Source of the DNA: Riptortus pedestris
Lineage: Eukaryota; Arthropoda; Insecta; Hemiptera; Alydidae
NCBI GenBank assembly: GCA_019009955.1
Contig: CM032230.1
Location: 5,383,501-5,447,500 of the forward strand
Direction of reading: 5' to 3'
DNA: 64,000 nucleotides
The notes beneath the pieces were generated by a model. That model did not search any database and was not told where the DNA came from. It saw only the letters and a list, made by a program, of their open reading frames with translations. The translations under genes were made by a program, and so were the position numbers. The stretch's first letter is position 1. Every line of letters starts with the position of its first letter. Shown one piece after another: positions 33,684 to 45,175 of this stretch.

Positions 33684-34390
33684 TTAAGCTTCATAGGCTA
33701 TTGCTTTTAATAAATTTAGGTGCTTTGAAAATAAAATATCGGGACTGATAGGCCATGCAGGATTATGAGTCTTCAACTGTCTTCGTATGTCTTGAGTCAG
33801 TCTACATTCATAAATCAGGTGGGTGAATGTCTGTTCAGTGTAACTGTCGCATTTACAAGTATTTGAGTCAGTATGGTTGAATCTGCGCAAGTAAGAGTTT
33901 GTATTTCCGTGTCCAGTTAGTATTTTTGTTAGATAAAATGTATGTTGGGATAGTGAGATATTGGTTTTTAAAACATGGATATATAATTTTAGATGTAATC
34001 ATTTATATGTTTGATTCCATCCCTATTGCCACAAATCAATACTTTTTTCTCTTAGTAAAGATTTTAAAACGGAGTAATTTTATTGTAAATTACCTCTTCG
34101 CTACTTTTAGAGGCACTGACTATTTCATTGCCCATAATTCCTGCATGTGCCTTGACACATTTGAAGTGAATGAAAGCCAGTCTGTTTTTTATTTGTGTTA
34201 TATTATGGCGTATTTGTTCTATATGTTAGTCGTGGTTTTTCATGTTATCTAGTTTGTGTAAAAGCATTTGCCTACCTGTGAGTAATAGAATATAAGTGAT
34301 TTGTTGCAAGACCATTTCATTAACATACTTTAGAGCCTGTAAGACGGCAATCATTTCTGCTTGGTTACTAGAACAATAGTTGAAAGTGGC
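33684..34390 (-). pseudogene. Non-LTR retrotransposon 3' fragment: RNase H and C-terminal zinc region
   Basis: Reads on the minus strand: SNQAEMIAVLQALKYVNEM (RNase H, the acidic/AE segment), then KCVKAHAGIMGNE (RNase H end, as in VKAHxGIxGNExAD), then LTGHGNTNSYLRRF and TCKCDSYTEQTFTHLIYEC, the CxC...HLxxEC zinc-binding tail typical of jockey/I/R1-like elements. The RNase H part has stops and frameshifts; the last 80 codons are intact. 5'-truncated. Confidence 0.8.
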
Positions 34391-34495
34391 TATTAATATC
34401 AAATATAATTCTCAATTATCAAAATCAACTTCTATGTTACGTTATCTATAACAATTCTTTAAAGCCAAGGTACTGGCAATGTTTTAGCAGATTCC

Positions 34496-34605
34496 TCTCA
34501 AGGAAAGTCAGCTATCGAGATTGTATACATGACACGATTTTCGAAAAGTTTCCTCAATGTTCAGTGATTCTCACAGACGATGAAATGTGGTAAGTTGAAA
34601 TTATT
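34496..34605 (+). mobile_element. Family A, first-half fragment
   Basis: AGCAGATTCCTCTCAAGG to about GACGATGAAATG; no microsatellite. Confidence 0.65.
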
Positions 34606-34839
34606 TCCAGGGTGTATCGTATATGCGGGCCTCAATTGAAGTATCATTTAGTCTGTAAGAGAAATTGCAAAGAACCAAAGTCTGCGTTTCCTCAAATTTG
34701 TAATACATTTTTGAAAACTACTCAAAAAATAAAGAAACACCTGTATATTTGTTTAGCTTATTAGTACAATCAATAAAATGGCGGCCAAAATCGTACGCAC
34801 CTATTTGACGTCTGCCACCCACAAATATAACTTTTTTTT

Positions 34840-34961
34840 AGCAGATTTCCCTTAAGGGAAATCAGCTATTGAGGTCGTTCTCATGACTCGATTTTCGAAA
34901 GTTTTCTTCAAATGTCCATCAATCCTACCTAGGAGATGACGAATATGAGGTCCGTTCAAAG

Positions 34962-35019
<58 letters not shown>

Positions 35020-35554
35020 CTGTTACCGCTCTAGCGGTCGCAATTCTTGTTTAATCGTTACCAAAATCGATATTTAGTCGTTTTATGTAAAAAGACAGAT
35101 CAAAGTTCGTTAACGGCTGAAATCGGAACGGGGGGGGGGAGGCGGAGAATTTTGAAAATTCAAAATATCTCCTTTACTATACGTCGGATCGAAAAAAAGT
35201 ATAGAATCCATCTTATAGCAAATTAAATGTACTATAAATATTGTTATATTCACTTATATTGTTTTTTGAGATAACAAATATTCTGATTCATTATAAATTA
35301 CAGTAATAGATATAATAAATAGTTTTCAATCACATTAATACGTTATATTCAGATATATTACAGTAATTGTTTTTCATTCCGGTAAGAAGTTGACAGAACT
35401 GTTTGTTTACATTTCAGATGCTTTCCGTCGAGAGGTTTCTTATTATCGCTCATATTTATTCACTTAATATTCACGGTGGTGTTATGTAGATTTATCTATT
35501 GTTAAACTTCACGCGTCAAATCTGCTTAGATTACGCAGCCCTTGCGTGACGGAC
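34840..35554 (+). mobile_element. Family A, complete copy
   Basis: Hairpin end AGCAGATTTCCCTTAAGGG, compound (CT)n(AT)n tract at 34964-35016, G run at 35130-35139, terminus TTACGCAGCCCTTGCGTGAC + GGAC. T-rich flanks on both sides. Confidence 0.88.
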
Positions 35555-35837
35555 TTTTCTTTTATTGTCGACACAACCTCTGAGCGTATTAAGAATACAG
35601 CTTTATCTTTGATGAAAGTGAAAAAAATAAGTAACCTTCCGGTTTTTTGTTTACTTTTCGGACGTTCTATTATGGATTAAAAATTTAAAAGTTAAAAAGA
35701 TATTTTGGAAAACTTAATTTTGAATAAAAAACTATAATATTACCTTTTTGGCATCAATATTGCACTCACGCCTTTCTAGAAACACAATAATTGCTAAAAT
35801 TGGTAGTTAAAGCTTATCAGTCTGGCTGATTGTGACA

Positions 35838-37015
35838 GAATCTCCCCCCCCCCTCTCTTGTTTTCCTACGCGATACCTTTTCATACACAATATCTCCCCC
35901 CCCCTTATGTTTTCCTACGCTATACCTTTTCATACACAATATCTCCCCCTCCCCTTATGTTTTCCTACGCTATACCTTTTCATACACAATATCTCCCCCC
36001 CCCCCTTATGTTTTCCTACGCTATACGTTTTCATACAAAATATCTCCCCCCCCCTTATGTTTTCCTACGCTATACGTTTTCATACACAATATCTCCCCCC
36101 CCCCTTATGTTTTTCAACGTTATACGTTTTCATACACAATGCCCCCCCCCTTATGTTTCCTACGCTATACGTTTTCATACACAAGATCTCCCCCCCCCCT
36201 ATGTTTTCCTACGCTATACGTTTTCATACATACGTTTTAATACACAATATCCCCCCCCCCCTTATGTTTTCCTACGCTATACGTTTTCATACACAATATA
36301 TTCCCCTCCCTTTTGTTTTCCTAGGCTTTACGTTTTCATACACAATATCACCCCCCCTTATTTTTTTCAACGCTATACTTTTTCATACACAATATCCCCC
36401 CCCCCCATATGTTTTTCAACGCTATACGTTTTCATACACAATATCTCCCCCCCCCCCTTATGTTTTCCTACGCTATACGTTTTCTTACACAATATCCCCC
36501 CCCTTTATGTTTTTCAACGCTATACGTTTTAATACACAATTTCTCCCCGCCCCCCTTTTGTTTTCATACGCTATACGTTTTCTTACACAATATCTTTCCC
36601 CCCCCTGATGTTTTCCTACGCTATACGTTTTCTTACACAATATCTCCCCCCCCCATGTTTCCTACGCTATACGTTTTCATAAACAATACCCCCCCCCCCT
36701 TATGTTATCATAGGCAATGCGTCTCCATACACAATATATCCCCCCCCCCGAAGTTTTCATACGCTGTACGTTTCGATAGATAATATCCCCCCCCCATGTT
36801 TTCATTCACTATACGTTTTCATACACAATATCATCCCCCCCCCGATGTTTTCATACGCTGTACGTTTTCATACACAATATCTCCCCCCCCCGATGTTTTC
36901 ATACGCTATACGTTCGTTTTCATAGACAATATCTTCCCCTCCCCCGATGTTTTCATACGCTATACGTTTCCATAGACAATATCTTTTCCACCTCATGTTT
37001 TCATGTACAATATCT
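35838..37015. repeat. C-rich minisatellite, ~48-bp unit, about 24 copies
   Basis: Each unit is TACGCTATACGTTTTCATAC then ACAATATCT, a run of 7-11 C, and TTATGTTTTCC. Unit length varies from about 44 to 53, mainly through the C run. It becomes more diverged after 36690 (GATG replaces TTATG). Because it has few stops, overlapping long frames appear in it, but no frame is maintained from unit to unit, so it is not coding. The opposite strand carries long G runs. Confidence 0.93.
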
Positions 37016-37436
37016 TTCACCGTATTCCATTGTCCATTTCTTTTCTCTTTTTGTTTAATTTTGTAATATTCCTTTCCTCTTTCCCCTTTTGATCAAACGT
37101 GATTAATGAATGAATCATTTAATGAAATAAATACTCGGATATAACTTCAATGTACCGCATTTTTGACATCAGCTAATGAAATAGCGTTTACTGAAAATAT
37201 TATTGTTTCTAATTACTCGAGAATGGAGAACTGAAAATGGCGTCTGGATGATCAGCTAATCCAAGCCTGAAGGAAGGTGAAAGCAGGATTGGCTGAAATT
37301 AGCAAAAGGTGAAGGGGTCAGGAGGCGACCAACGAGGTATCGTCCACAGAGCTTACAGCCAACCAAGAATCAAAGAAAGAAATCAAGAAAATTTCTACTG
37401 TCCGTAGCCTGTACATGTGATTAGTTATCTTTTTTC
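37016..37436. other. Spacer, no feature recognised
   Basis: Moderate GC at 37210-37400, no frame or match. Confidence 0.4.
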
Positions 37437-37721
37437 AGCAGATTTCGCTTACGGGACATGAGCTATTGAGGTATAAATTCTCTCCCTCTAAACCCTTCCT
37501 CCCCCTTGTCCGATTATAGCTGTTAACAAACTTGATATTTAGTTTTAAATAAAACGTTCAAATATCGAGTTTGGTATAGATCGGACAACATTTGCAGCCG
37601 CTAGAGCGGCAACAGGCAAATATATATCTATATATAGAGCGATGGGCAATTAATGTAAATTTTCGAAAATCGCGTAATGAGCACTGTCTGAATAGTTGTT
37701 TTACCTTAAGGGAAATCTGCT
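37437..37721. mobile_element. Chimeric family A remnant (two ends facing each other)
   Basis: Starts with a plus-oriented end (AGCAGATTTCGCTTACGG, 37437-37475) and is joined to a minus-oriented half from about 37476 that ends CTTAAGGGAAATCTGCT at 37721. Confidence 0.65.
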
Positions 37722-38181
37722 AATATATCCATAGACTTCCGCGGTTCTTATCAATATTACATTCGGGGTTATATATATATGTATACAATAATTATTATGA
37801 TTGTGGGAGGTTTATATTCAGAAAACTGGAGTAAAATTCACATGTGGTAAAAATCGAACAGATGTGGAGTTTCTGTGCTTCTTGTATAATTTCAGTTTGC
37901 AGATTTCAATTCTAGGTGCCTACTATTGTGGCTTTTGGCATGAGTTCATTTGTACTTACTATAATCAGCTTGTATGCTTCTTTAAGCTAAATAGCCAATT
38001 CTTGATATTTTCTTAATTTTTCTGCATAGGATTTTCGAATATGCTCATCATTAGGCAATGTCAATAATATTAGCAGTATTATTGGTCTTGTCATTACTGA
38101 GAATATCCTGTTTGTTATGATGTATAGAGTATGGCCAGTAATCATCGCTTCATCCCAATACATCTTTACATTATTCTTTTT

Positions 38182-38343
38182 AGCAGATTTCCCTAAGGGG
38201 AATCGGCTATTGAGGTCGTACTCATGACGCGATTTTCTTCAAAGTTTTCTTCAAATGTCCATCGATCCTACCTAGGAAACGACGAAAATGGTCCGTTCAA
38301 AACTGTGTGTGTGTGTGTATGTATGTTATATATATATATATAT

Positions 38344-38376
<33 letters not shown>

Positions 38377-38383
38377 ATATGTA
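38182..38383 (+). mobile_element. Family A, first half ending in (GT)/(AT)n
   Basis: AGCAGATTTCCCTAAGGGG start; the (GT)n(AT)n tract (38305-38380) directly abuts the terminus of a family B copy. Confidence 0.8.
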
Positions 38384-38445
38384 CTAGCTCAGATACCCGT
38401 CTTCGCCCTGGGAATTCATTTGAGGTTGAATGGTGATGGTGTTTT
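38384..38445 (-). mobile_element. Family B terminus, left part of interrupted copy
   Basis: On the minus strand ends CCCAGGGCGAAGACGGGTAT then CTGAGCTAG|T. It is interrupted after ...GGTGTTTT by the family A element at 38446. Confidence 0.85.
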
Positions 38446-38567
38446 AGCAGATTTCCCCTAAGGGAAATCAGCTATTAAGGTTGTACTCATGACGGAATTT
38501 TCAACATTTTTCTTCAAATGTACATCGATCCTACCTAGTAGATGACGAAAATGAGGTCCGTTCAAAA

Positions 38568-38627
<60 letters not shown>

Positions 38628-39159
38628 CTGTTACCGCTCTCGCGGTCGCAATTTTTGTTTGATCGTTACCAAACTCCATATTTAAACGTTTTATGTGAAA
38701 ACAAAGATCAAGTTCATTAGCGGCTGAAATCGGACTAGTGGGAGGGGAGGATTTTTAAAAATTCGAAATATCTCCGTTATTGTACGTCGGATCAAAAATT
38801 TGTATAGAACCAATCTTATTACAAATTAAATTTACTATAAATATTGTTATATTCATTTATTCTCTATCTTGAATATTAACTGAGATATTTGCATTTGTAT
38901 TCTGCGTGTGGCTATAGGCTATGTTTGGAGTTTCCGACGAGAGCTCTCGCGGCCGTTTCCATAACTATCGTCCCTCGTGAATAGGTTTAGAGGTTAGGTT
39001 AACTGTTTTTTGGGCTAGAAACTACTGGGTTATTACGCCCTAAATAATGTTTTAGGTTTAGAGGTTTCTTACTACTACAGTTGTTATTAGGCAGATTTCC
39101 CTATTGTAAAACTTCACGTGGGAAATCTGCTTAGTTTACGCAGCCACTGCGTGACGGAC
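38446..39159 (+). mobile_element. Family A, complete 714-bp copy inserted in family B
   Basis: AGCAGATTTCCCCTAAGGG ... (AT)n at 38572-38623 ... TGCGTGACGGAC. Flanked by 4 T on the left and 7 T on the right. The intact family B site near 54170-54177 has 7 T in all, so the insertion adds four. Confidence 0.93.
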
Positions 39160-40062
39160 TTTTTTTGGCAAGGCTTTAGTTTGCACAGTATTTTGACATT
39201 TACCCGTCCAAGTGTTTAGGGTTAATACCCGTTGTTGGCATTTGTTTAATAATAAAATTAATTTTTTTATGTAAGACTTCACTGTCCTCCATATTGTTAT
39301 ATTTCCCGTTTCCTGTGCATTATGCATAGATTTGAATTATTAAGGACAAATTATTAACATACATTTGAATTAATTTTTCCAGGTGTGGTACCTGGTCGTT
39401 CATATTGAAAAGACTTGTTGAGCAAATGTCTCTAAATAACCAAATAAACATATTTGGTTATGTGCATATTTGCCGAAACCACAATAGGAAACGAAATATC
39501 ACTATTTTTAATTTCAGGCCTCCCTTATAACCCCCACTCCTACCCGTCCCTAGAAATGTTAGTATGGCTTATTATAAGGAAGGCGCTAGTGCTAATTCAC
39601 ATACCATTGTTCGGTTGAGTTTTTTGTGCCAAATAAAATTGTTGACTTCCGCAGTAGTTTTTAACGTATAACTCATTTATACTTGGGTATACGACAAAAG
39701 TGTATGTAACAAAAGTTACTCCAAATAACAAAGTAAACAACTTTTGTTATGTGCATAATTGCCGAAAATGCAATAGGAAATGAAATATCGCTATTTTTAA
39801 TTTTAGGTCTCCCTTATAACCCCCACTCCTGTTCGTCTCAGGGAATATTAACATAGCCTAAAGTCTAAGTTGGGTTAGTAGTAATATATATACCAAGTTT
39901 CATAATATCGGTTCAGCCGTTTATGCGTGAAAAGGTAACAAACAAACATAACTCGAAAGAAACAAAATGGCAGTTATGGTGTCTATGACATGTGAAACGA
40001 AAAGTTATTGTGAATATATTTCGCGAGGGAAAAGAAAAATCAATGTTACTGAACGAGGTTAC

Positions 40063-40070
<8 letters not shown>
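39160..40070 (-). mobile_element. Family B (Helitron-like), right part of interrupted copy
   Basis: Resumes at TTTTTTTGGCAAGGC, carries two ~290-bp internal repeats (CCCCCACTCC at about 39530 and 39822), CGGTTCAGCCGTTTATGCG and GAGGTTACAATTTTAT, and runs into (AT)n at 40071-40112. Confidence 0.85.
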
Positions 40071-40112
<42 letters not shown>

Positions 40113-40116
<4 letters not shown>

Positions 40117-40793
40117 TAGCGAAAATTAAATAGATGTATAATACTTCAGAGAGAGGAAGAGAGAGAGGATGGTCCGCCGTATTTGGAAAGTGTGGACGTA
40201 GATCAAAAGAAACCGACAGAAGGTCGAGACGCTACTGGGCTCGTCTAGCCTAGCCTCGAATGAACTAGAAAATTTCCCTTCCTTTGATGTATGCCGCTCC
40301 CCTATATAAAGAGGGCCTGCCGGGAGCGAGTCAGTTTTATTCTCACCTGTCCTTGATGTTCAAATCAGTGCTACAGTGCGCACTTAGTGCAGTGCGGTAA
40401 AGTGTTTTTAGAAGAAGAAACAGTGTTGTGCCGTTGACTGTTAAGTAAACAGTTTAGTGCCGTTGTTTAAGACCGTGTAGTGCTGGCGAAGTAAAGGACA
40501 GTGCAGTGCCGCGAAGTGAAGGAACAGTGCAGTGGCCGTCTTGTTGTGATTCTCAGTGACCGTGAGTGAATTATTGGACTGTGTTAATCTGAAAAACAAC
40601 AGGTGACGTTATCAGTCTATACTGTGAGTAGTAAATTAAAGAATATAACTACCAAGTTTATTGTAATGTTGGCCATTATCCAAATAAAATTGTGCAGTGA
40701 TAAAAACTGTGAAACTTGCGAGTATTTAATTTTGCTATCCAAAAGAACTCTTATTAAAATCGTTTAGTACTGGTTTGGGTAATAAAAAACGTC

Positions 40794-40797
<4 letters not shown>
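40113..40797 (+). mobile_element. Solo LTR of an LTR retrotransposon
   Basis: About 685 bp of non-AT-rich DNA sits inside an (AT)n tract. It starts (AG)TGTAGCG and ends CGTCACA. A promoter is visible: CTATATAAAG at about 40299 followed ~30 nt later by the arthropod initiator-like TCAGTT at about 40331. AATAAA follows at about 40682. Repeated AGTGCAGTG(C) motifs fill the presumed R/U5 region, as in many insect Gypsy/BEL LTRs. No internal coding sequence adjoins it. The exact ends are uncertain by 2-3 bases because of the AT flanks. Confidence 0.75.
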
Positions 40798-40844
<47 letters not shown>

Positions 40845-41104
40845 CGGTCCACCCCGTCTCTAGTGTGTCGTAATTATTGTTTAATCGTTTCCAAACTCGA
40901 TATTTTGTCGTTTTATGTAAAAAGAATGATCAAGTTCTTTAACGGCAGAAATCGGACCAGGGTTTAGAGGAGAGTCGAAATATCTCTGTTACTATACGTC
41001 GGAATAATTGTGTAGAAACAATCTTATTGCAAATTAAATTTACTACAAATATTGTTCTATACATATTTTTGGTTAATGAGTATTAACCGAGATTTTTGAA
41101 TTTT
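40798..41104 (+). mobile_element. Family A, second half starting at (AT)n
   Basis: (AT)n, TTTGTCGGTCCACC, TAATCGTTTCCAAACTCG, TCTGTTACTATACGTCGG; stops where the next copy starts. Confidence 0.8.
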
Positions 41105-41105
41105 T

Positions 41106-41871
41106 GCAGATTTCCCTTAGGGGGAAATCTGCTATTGAGGTCCTTACTCTTGATGCGAGTTTCGAAAAAAACTTCTTTCAATGTCCATCGATTCCTACCC
41201 AGGAGATGACCGAAATATGAAGGTCCGTTCAAAATTATATCTATATATATATATATATATATATATGATATATATATATATATATATATATTTCGTTTGG
41301 TTAACGCTCTACGGGTCGACAATTCTTGTTTGATCTTTACCAAACTCGGAATCTTAATCGTTTTATGATAAAAAAGGATGATCAAGTTCGTTAATGTCTG
41401 AAATCGGACCAGTGGGAGGGGGGGTTTTTTTTTAGAGGGGGGGATTTTCGAAAAATTCAAAATATCTCCGTTATTATGCGTCGGATCGAAAAATTGTATA
41501 TAATAAATCTTATTGCCAATTAAATTTAACTAAATATCTGGTTCTATTCATTTATTCCTGTATCTTGAATATTAAACCGAGATATTTTCATTTGTCTTCT
41601 GCAGTAGATACTGGTCACCAGTTAGGCTATGTTCGAACTTTCCGGCGAGAGCTATGGCGGCTCGTTTCTATAACTTCGCCCCTCGTGAAATAGGTTTAGA
41701 GGTTAGGTCAACTGCTTTTTTTGGGGCTAGAAACTACTGGGTTGTTACGCCCTAAATAATGTTTTAGGTTTAGAGGTTTCTTACTACTACAGTTGTTATT
41801 AGGCAGATTTCCCTATTGTAAAACTTCACTTGGGAAATCTGCTTAGTTTACGCAGCCCCTGCGTGACGGAC
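41106..41871 (+). mobile_element. Family A, complete copy with many single-base insertions
   Basis: Hairpin end GCAGATTTCCCTTAGGGGG, (AT)n at 41241-41292, terminus CCCTGCGTGACGGAC. Compared with sister copies it has scattered one-base insertions (for example CGATTCCTACC and GATGACCGAAATATGAAGG), which look like sequencing errors. Confidence 0.85.
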
Positions 41872-41934
41872 TTTTATAGTTTTTCGCTTTCAGTAAACCG
41901 CCCCCCCCCCCCTACTGGTGTCATATTGAAGCGC

Positions 41935-42334
41935 AAATATTGTTTTCAATAAAGTTTTATTTTACGAGATACCTACAATCTGAGTGATTGAGATAGAAAT
42001 TATTCTGATTCATTTCAAATTACACCACTAGCTGTAGTAAATAGTTTTAAATAAAATTAATATGTTATATTGATATATATTTCTTTAATTCTTTGTCTTT
42101 CCGGTCTATCTCATACTCAGCGCTACGAGGTTGGCTAGCCTGTTTGTTTACAATTCAGCCGCTTTCCGTTGTAGAGATTATTAACTTGTATTGTAAATTG
42201 ACTGAAAGATTTCTCATTACTGTTTGTATTTATTCACATAACATTCACGGTAGTGTTACCTGTATATATAGATTTCTATTGCAAACCTTCGCGTGAGAAA
42301 TCTGCTTAGTTTTCGCAACCCCTGCGTGACGGAC
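41935..42334 (+). mobile_element. Family A, long-subfamily 3' part
   Basis: Shares TGATTCATTTCAAATTACA, TAAAATTAATATGTTATATT and CACGGTAGTGTTA with the copies at 10273 (reversed), 35250, 60503 (reversed) and 63590. Ends CCCTGCGTGACGGAC. Confidence 0.75.
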
Positions 42335-42781
42335 TTTCTAATAATTATTGGGGATTATAACAATAATCCTTCTTGTCTACCATGCCAAATTTTTCTGCTA
42401 GAATTTGATGTGACACTTTTGCCACAACTAGATTTTGAATTTGTGCTATCGTAGATAATTATGTAGCTTATGATAATAGTACACTACCATGTAGGGAAAT
42501 CTGCTAAAAATATTAGGTTTTGTCCCGTGTAATATTTAAGTTAGAAATCCCCCCCGTCATAAAGGTTACGTCACCACTGCCAGTATTGATGAAACAATTT
42601 AGTTAGATGGAATTGAATGAGTCACTCATGAGTCGAATAGCTTGGAATAATGACAACAGATACTCTAAGATCGATCGTCTACTATCAAAGTCATACCGTA
42701 TTTACAGAAAATGACACATTTCATTGGCTTATGTAGTTATATTTTGCCTTAAATCCCTAAAAATATGCGTGACAAACATTT

Positions 42782-42835
42782 TGACAGATTTCCCTTAATG
42801 TTGTACTAATGGCGCGAAACTCGAGAAATTTGTTA
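42782..42835 (+). mobile_element. Family A, short end fragment
   Basis: ACAGATTTCCCTTAATG, GTACTAATGGCGCGA, cut off soon after. Confidence 0.5.
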
Positions 42836-42919
42836 ACTAATATCTTGTCGTATTCATTCTTTATTTATATTCATCAGCCTTCAGGAAATTCCCACTTTCA
42901 GTCATGATAAGCAAATAAA

Positions 42920-43544
42920 GTTCGTCATGCAGGAGCTGCGCATACTAAGCAGATTTCCCACGTCAAGTTATACAATAGAGAAATTTGCACGAGAGCCGAG
43001 CAGTCAGGAAACGGCCGAACTAGCTTTTGGCAGGAAAGTCACTTTCGTCCGTTAGCCGGCCAGATTTAATAAAAATGCAAATATCTCGGTTAATATTCAA
43101 GATAGAGAATAAGTGTATTTAACACTATAAATAATTTCCTTTGCCAGGGAGGAGATCGAACTCGACATCTAGGTTTGCCATATCGAAACCAAGGTCAACG
43201 CCCCACCACCCCCCCCCCCTCCCTCTGGTCCAATTTCAGCAATTAACAAACTTGATCTTTCTTTTTTTTACATAAAACCGTTTAAATCTCAAGTTTCGTA
43301 ACTGATCAAACAAAAATTGCGACACCCACCGCTAGGTAACATGTTAACCAGCAAATATATATATATATATTCATTGTTTATTTATCTGAATATATATACC
43401 GAAATTTTGTTTTGAACGGACCTCATTTTAGTTTTCATCTCCTGGGTAGGTTCCATGGACATTCGAAGAAAATTTTTTCGAAAATCGCGTCTCTGAATAC
43501 CGACCTCAATTGCTAGATTTCCCTATCAGTCTGGATAATCTGCT
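42920..43544 (-). mobile_element. Family A copy with a SINE fragment inside
   Basis: Starts GTTCGTCATGCAGGAGCTGC, ends GATAATCTGCT. The interior is replaced from about 43137 by a SINE piece, then resumes at the C run (43208). A short (AT)n is at 43356-43370. Confidence 0.75.
43137..43203 (-). mobile_element. SINE fragment inside family A
   Basis: Minus strand GGCGTTGACCTTGGTTTCG ... GTCGAGTTCGATCTCC (B box) ... CTGGCAAAGGAAATT. Confidence 0.65.
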
Positions 43545-43744
43545 AAAATTGAATATTTAATAAAATTCTTATTTCAAGATTGAAACCAAATATTGTTTTT
43601 ACCAGGTCACTGCTTGATGGGATGCATGCAAATATGTTATGTAATGTCGTCATGAATAAAGATTTTATTTCTTGAATCGAAAATCTTTATTTTATCTGTA
43701 CTGTAATATTTAATTACTTCATTAAATACTAAAGATTATATTCC

Positions 43745-44066
43745 TTAATGGCTGAAATCCATGGACCAGGCGAAGGGAAACCAGGAAGGGGGTTAAAGCG
43801 AGGGGGCTCTAAAATCCAAAATACCTTCGTTAATATTAATTTTATCGAATAATGCTATAGAACCAATCTTGTTAAACGATTGTCTAAAATAGTAATTCTT
43901 GAACTCTATAATTGTGGTAGTTTATTTTTTTCGTAACACGAATATTAAGCTAGTTACGTACTTTTTTGTTTTCAATGTTCATTTGAGCCCACTTCTACTA
44001 GTCGGATTTTTTCATATAAATCGAGAATATATGGTGAGATGAGATCATAACAGTATGTGGGAAAAC
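43745..44066 (+). mobile_element. Family A variant, interior fragment
   Basis: AATGGCTGAAATCCATGG, G-rich run, AATACCTTCGTTAATATT, ACACGAATATTAAGC, ATATGGTGAGATGAGATC; same variant as 17568 and 57100-57741. Confidence 0.6.
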
Positions 44067-44078
44067 TACTTCGTTTTT

Positions 44079-44225
44079 AGCAGATTTCTCTTAAGGGAAA
44101 TCAGCAATTGAGGTTGTACTCATGACGCGATTTTCGCATAATTTTTCTCAAATGTCCATCGATTCCTACCCAGGAGATGACGAAAATGAGGTCCGTTCAA
44201 AACTATAAATAATATATATATATAT

Positions 44226-44259
<34 letters not shown>

Positions 44260-44812
44260 TTGTCTGTTACCGCTCTAGCGGTCGCAATTTTTGTTTGATC
44301 GTTACCAAACTTCATATTTAATCGTTTTATGTAAGAAAGAAAGATCAAGTTCGTTAATGGCTGAAATCGGATCAGTTGGAGGGGGGTGGGGGTTTAGAGG
44401 GGAGGATTTTTGAAAAATTCGAAATATCTCCGTTAATATAGGTTGGATCGAAAAATTATAGAATTATGTATTGAATCCATCTTATTGAAAATTAAATTTA
44501 CTATAAATATTGTTCTATACATTTATTCTGTAGCTTAGAATACCCTCTAACCGAGTATTTGCATTTGTATAGTCCGTGAGTGCGGTCTCACCGGCTATGT
44601 CGGGCCTATGCGAGTGTGCTCCTGGCGCTCCCCGTTGCAGTAAAACTATTCGTCCCTCGTTAATAGGTTTAGAGGTTAGGTTAACTGTTTTTTGGGGCTA
44701 GAAAGTTTAGAGGATTCTCACTACTGATGTTGTTTAATTAGACAGATTACTCTAGTGTAATACCTTCTCGTGGGTAATCTGCTTTGTTTACGCAGCCCCT
44801 GCGTGCACGGAC
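44079..44812 (+). mobile_element. Family A, complete copy
   Basis: AGCAGATTTCTCTTAAGGG start after five T, (AT)n at 44214-44260, end CCCTGCGTGCACGGAC followed by six T. Confidence 0.88.
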
Positions 44813-44898
44813 TTTTTTCTACTTATGCGACTATATCGCAGTATGCGATTTGAATAAATTTATCTACAGATCCCCGAGTATTCATGTGTCAAGAACAT

Positions 44899-45117
44899 TA
44901 TTATTATTTATTAACGTCCACTTGTTGCTACTATGGCCAATTAGGACGGGTTATCTACAGGTTACCACTATTTTCTAACCATGGTGGGACCAAGGATTTT
45001 ATTTAAGGAGTCCGTCACTAAATAAATCCCTATTTCCCTGGCGGGAACGAACTAGCCAATCTAGATTTACCATGTGACATTAAAGGGAAAGCTTTAACTC
45101 ACATGGCAACCCAGAGA
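44899..45117 (-). mobile_element. tRNA-derived SINE, complete copy
   Basis: Minus strand TCTGGGTTGCCATGTGAGTT head, GGCTAGTTCGTTCCCGCC B box, CCCACCATGGTTAGAAAATA body, GTTAATAAATAATAATA tail. Confidence 0.88.
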
Positions 45118-45175
45118 AGTACATTAATAATCTTCAATTTCAATCGTATCTCTGTAATCACTGGAATGAATTAAA

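Noticed and set aside
35832..36783. Overlapping open frames of 124-258 codons rich in proline, phenylalanine and tyrosine
   Set aside because: They are by-products of the 48-bp minisatellite. Three frames are open over the same DNA, unit length is not a multiple of three and C-run lengths shift the frame.
35838..37015. CRISPR-like regular repeat array
   Set aside because: Units are contiguous with no unique spacers, and the host is an animal. It is a minisatellite.
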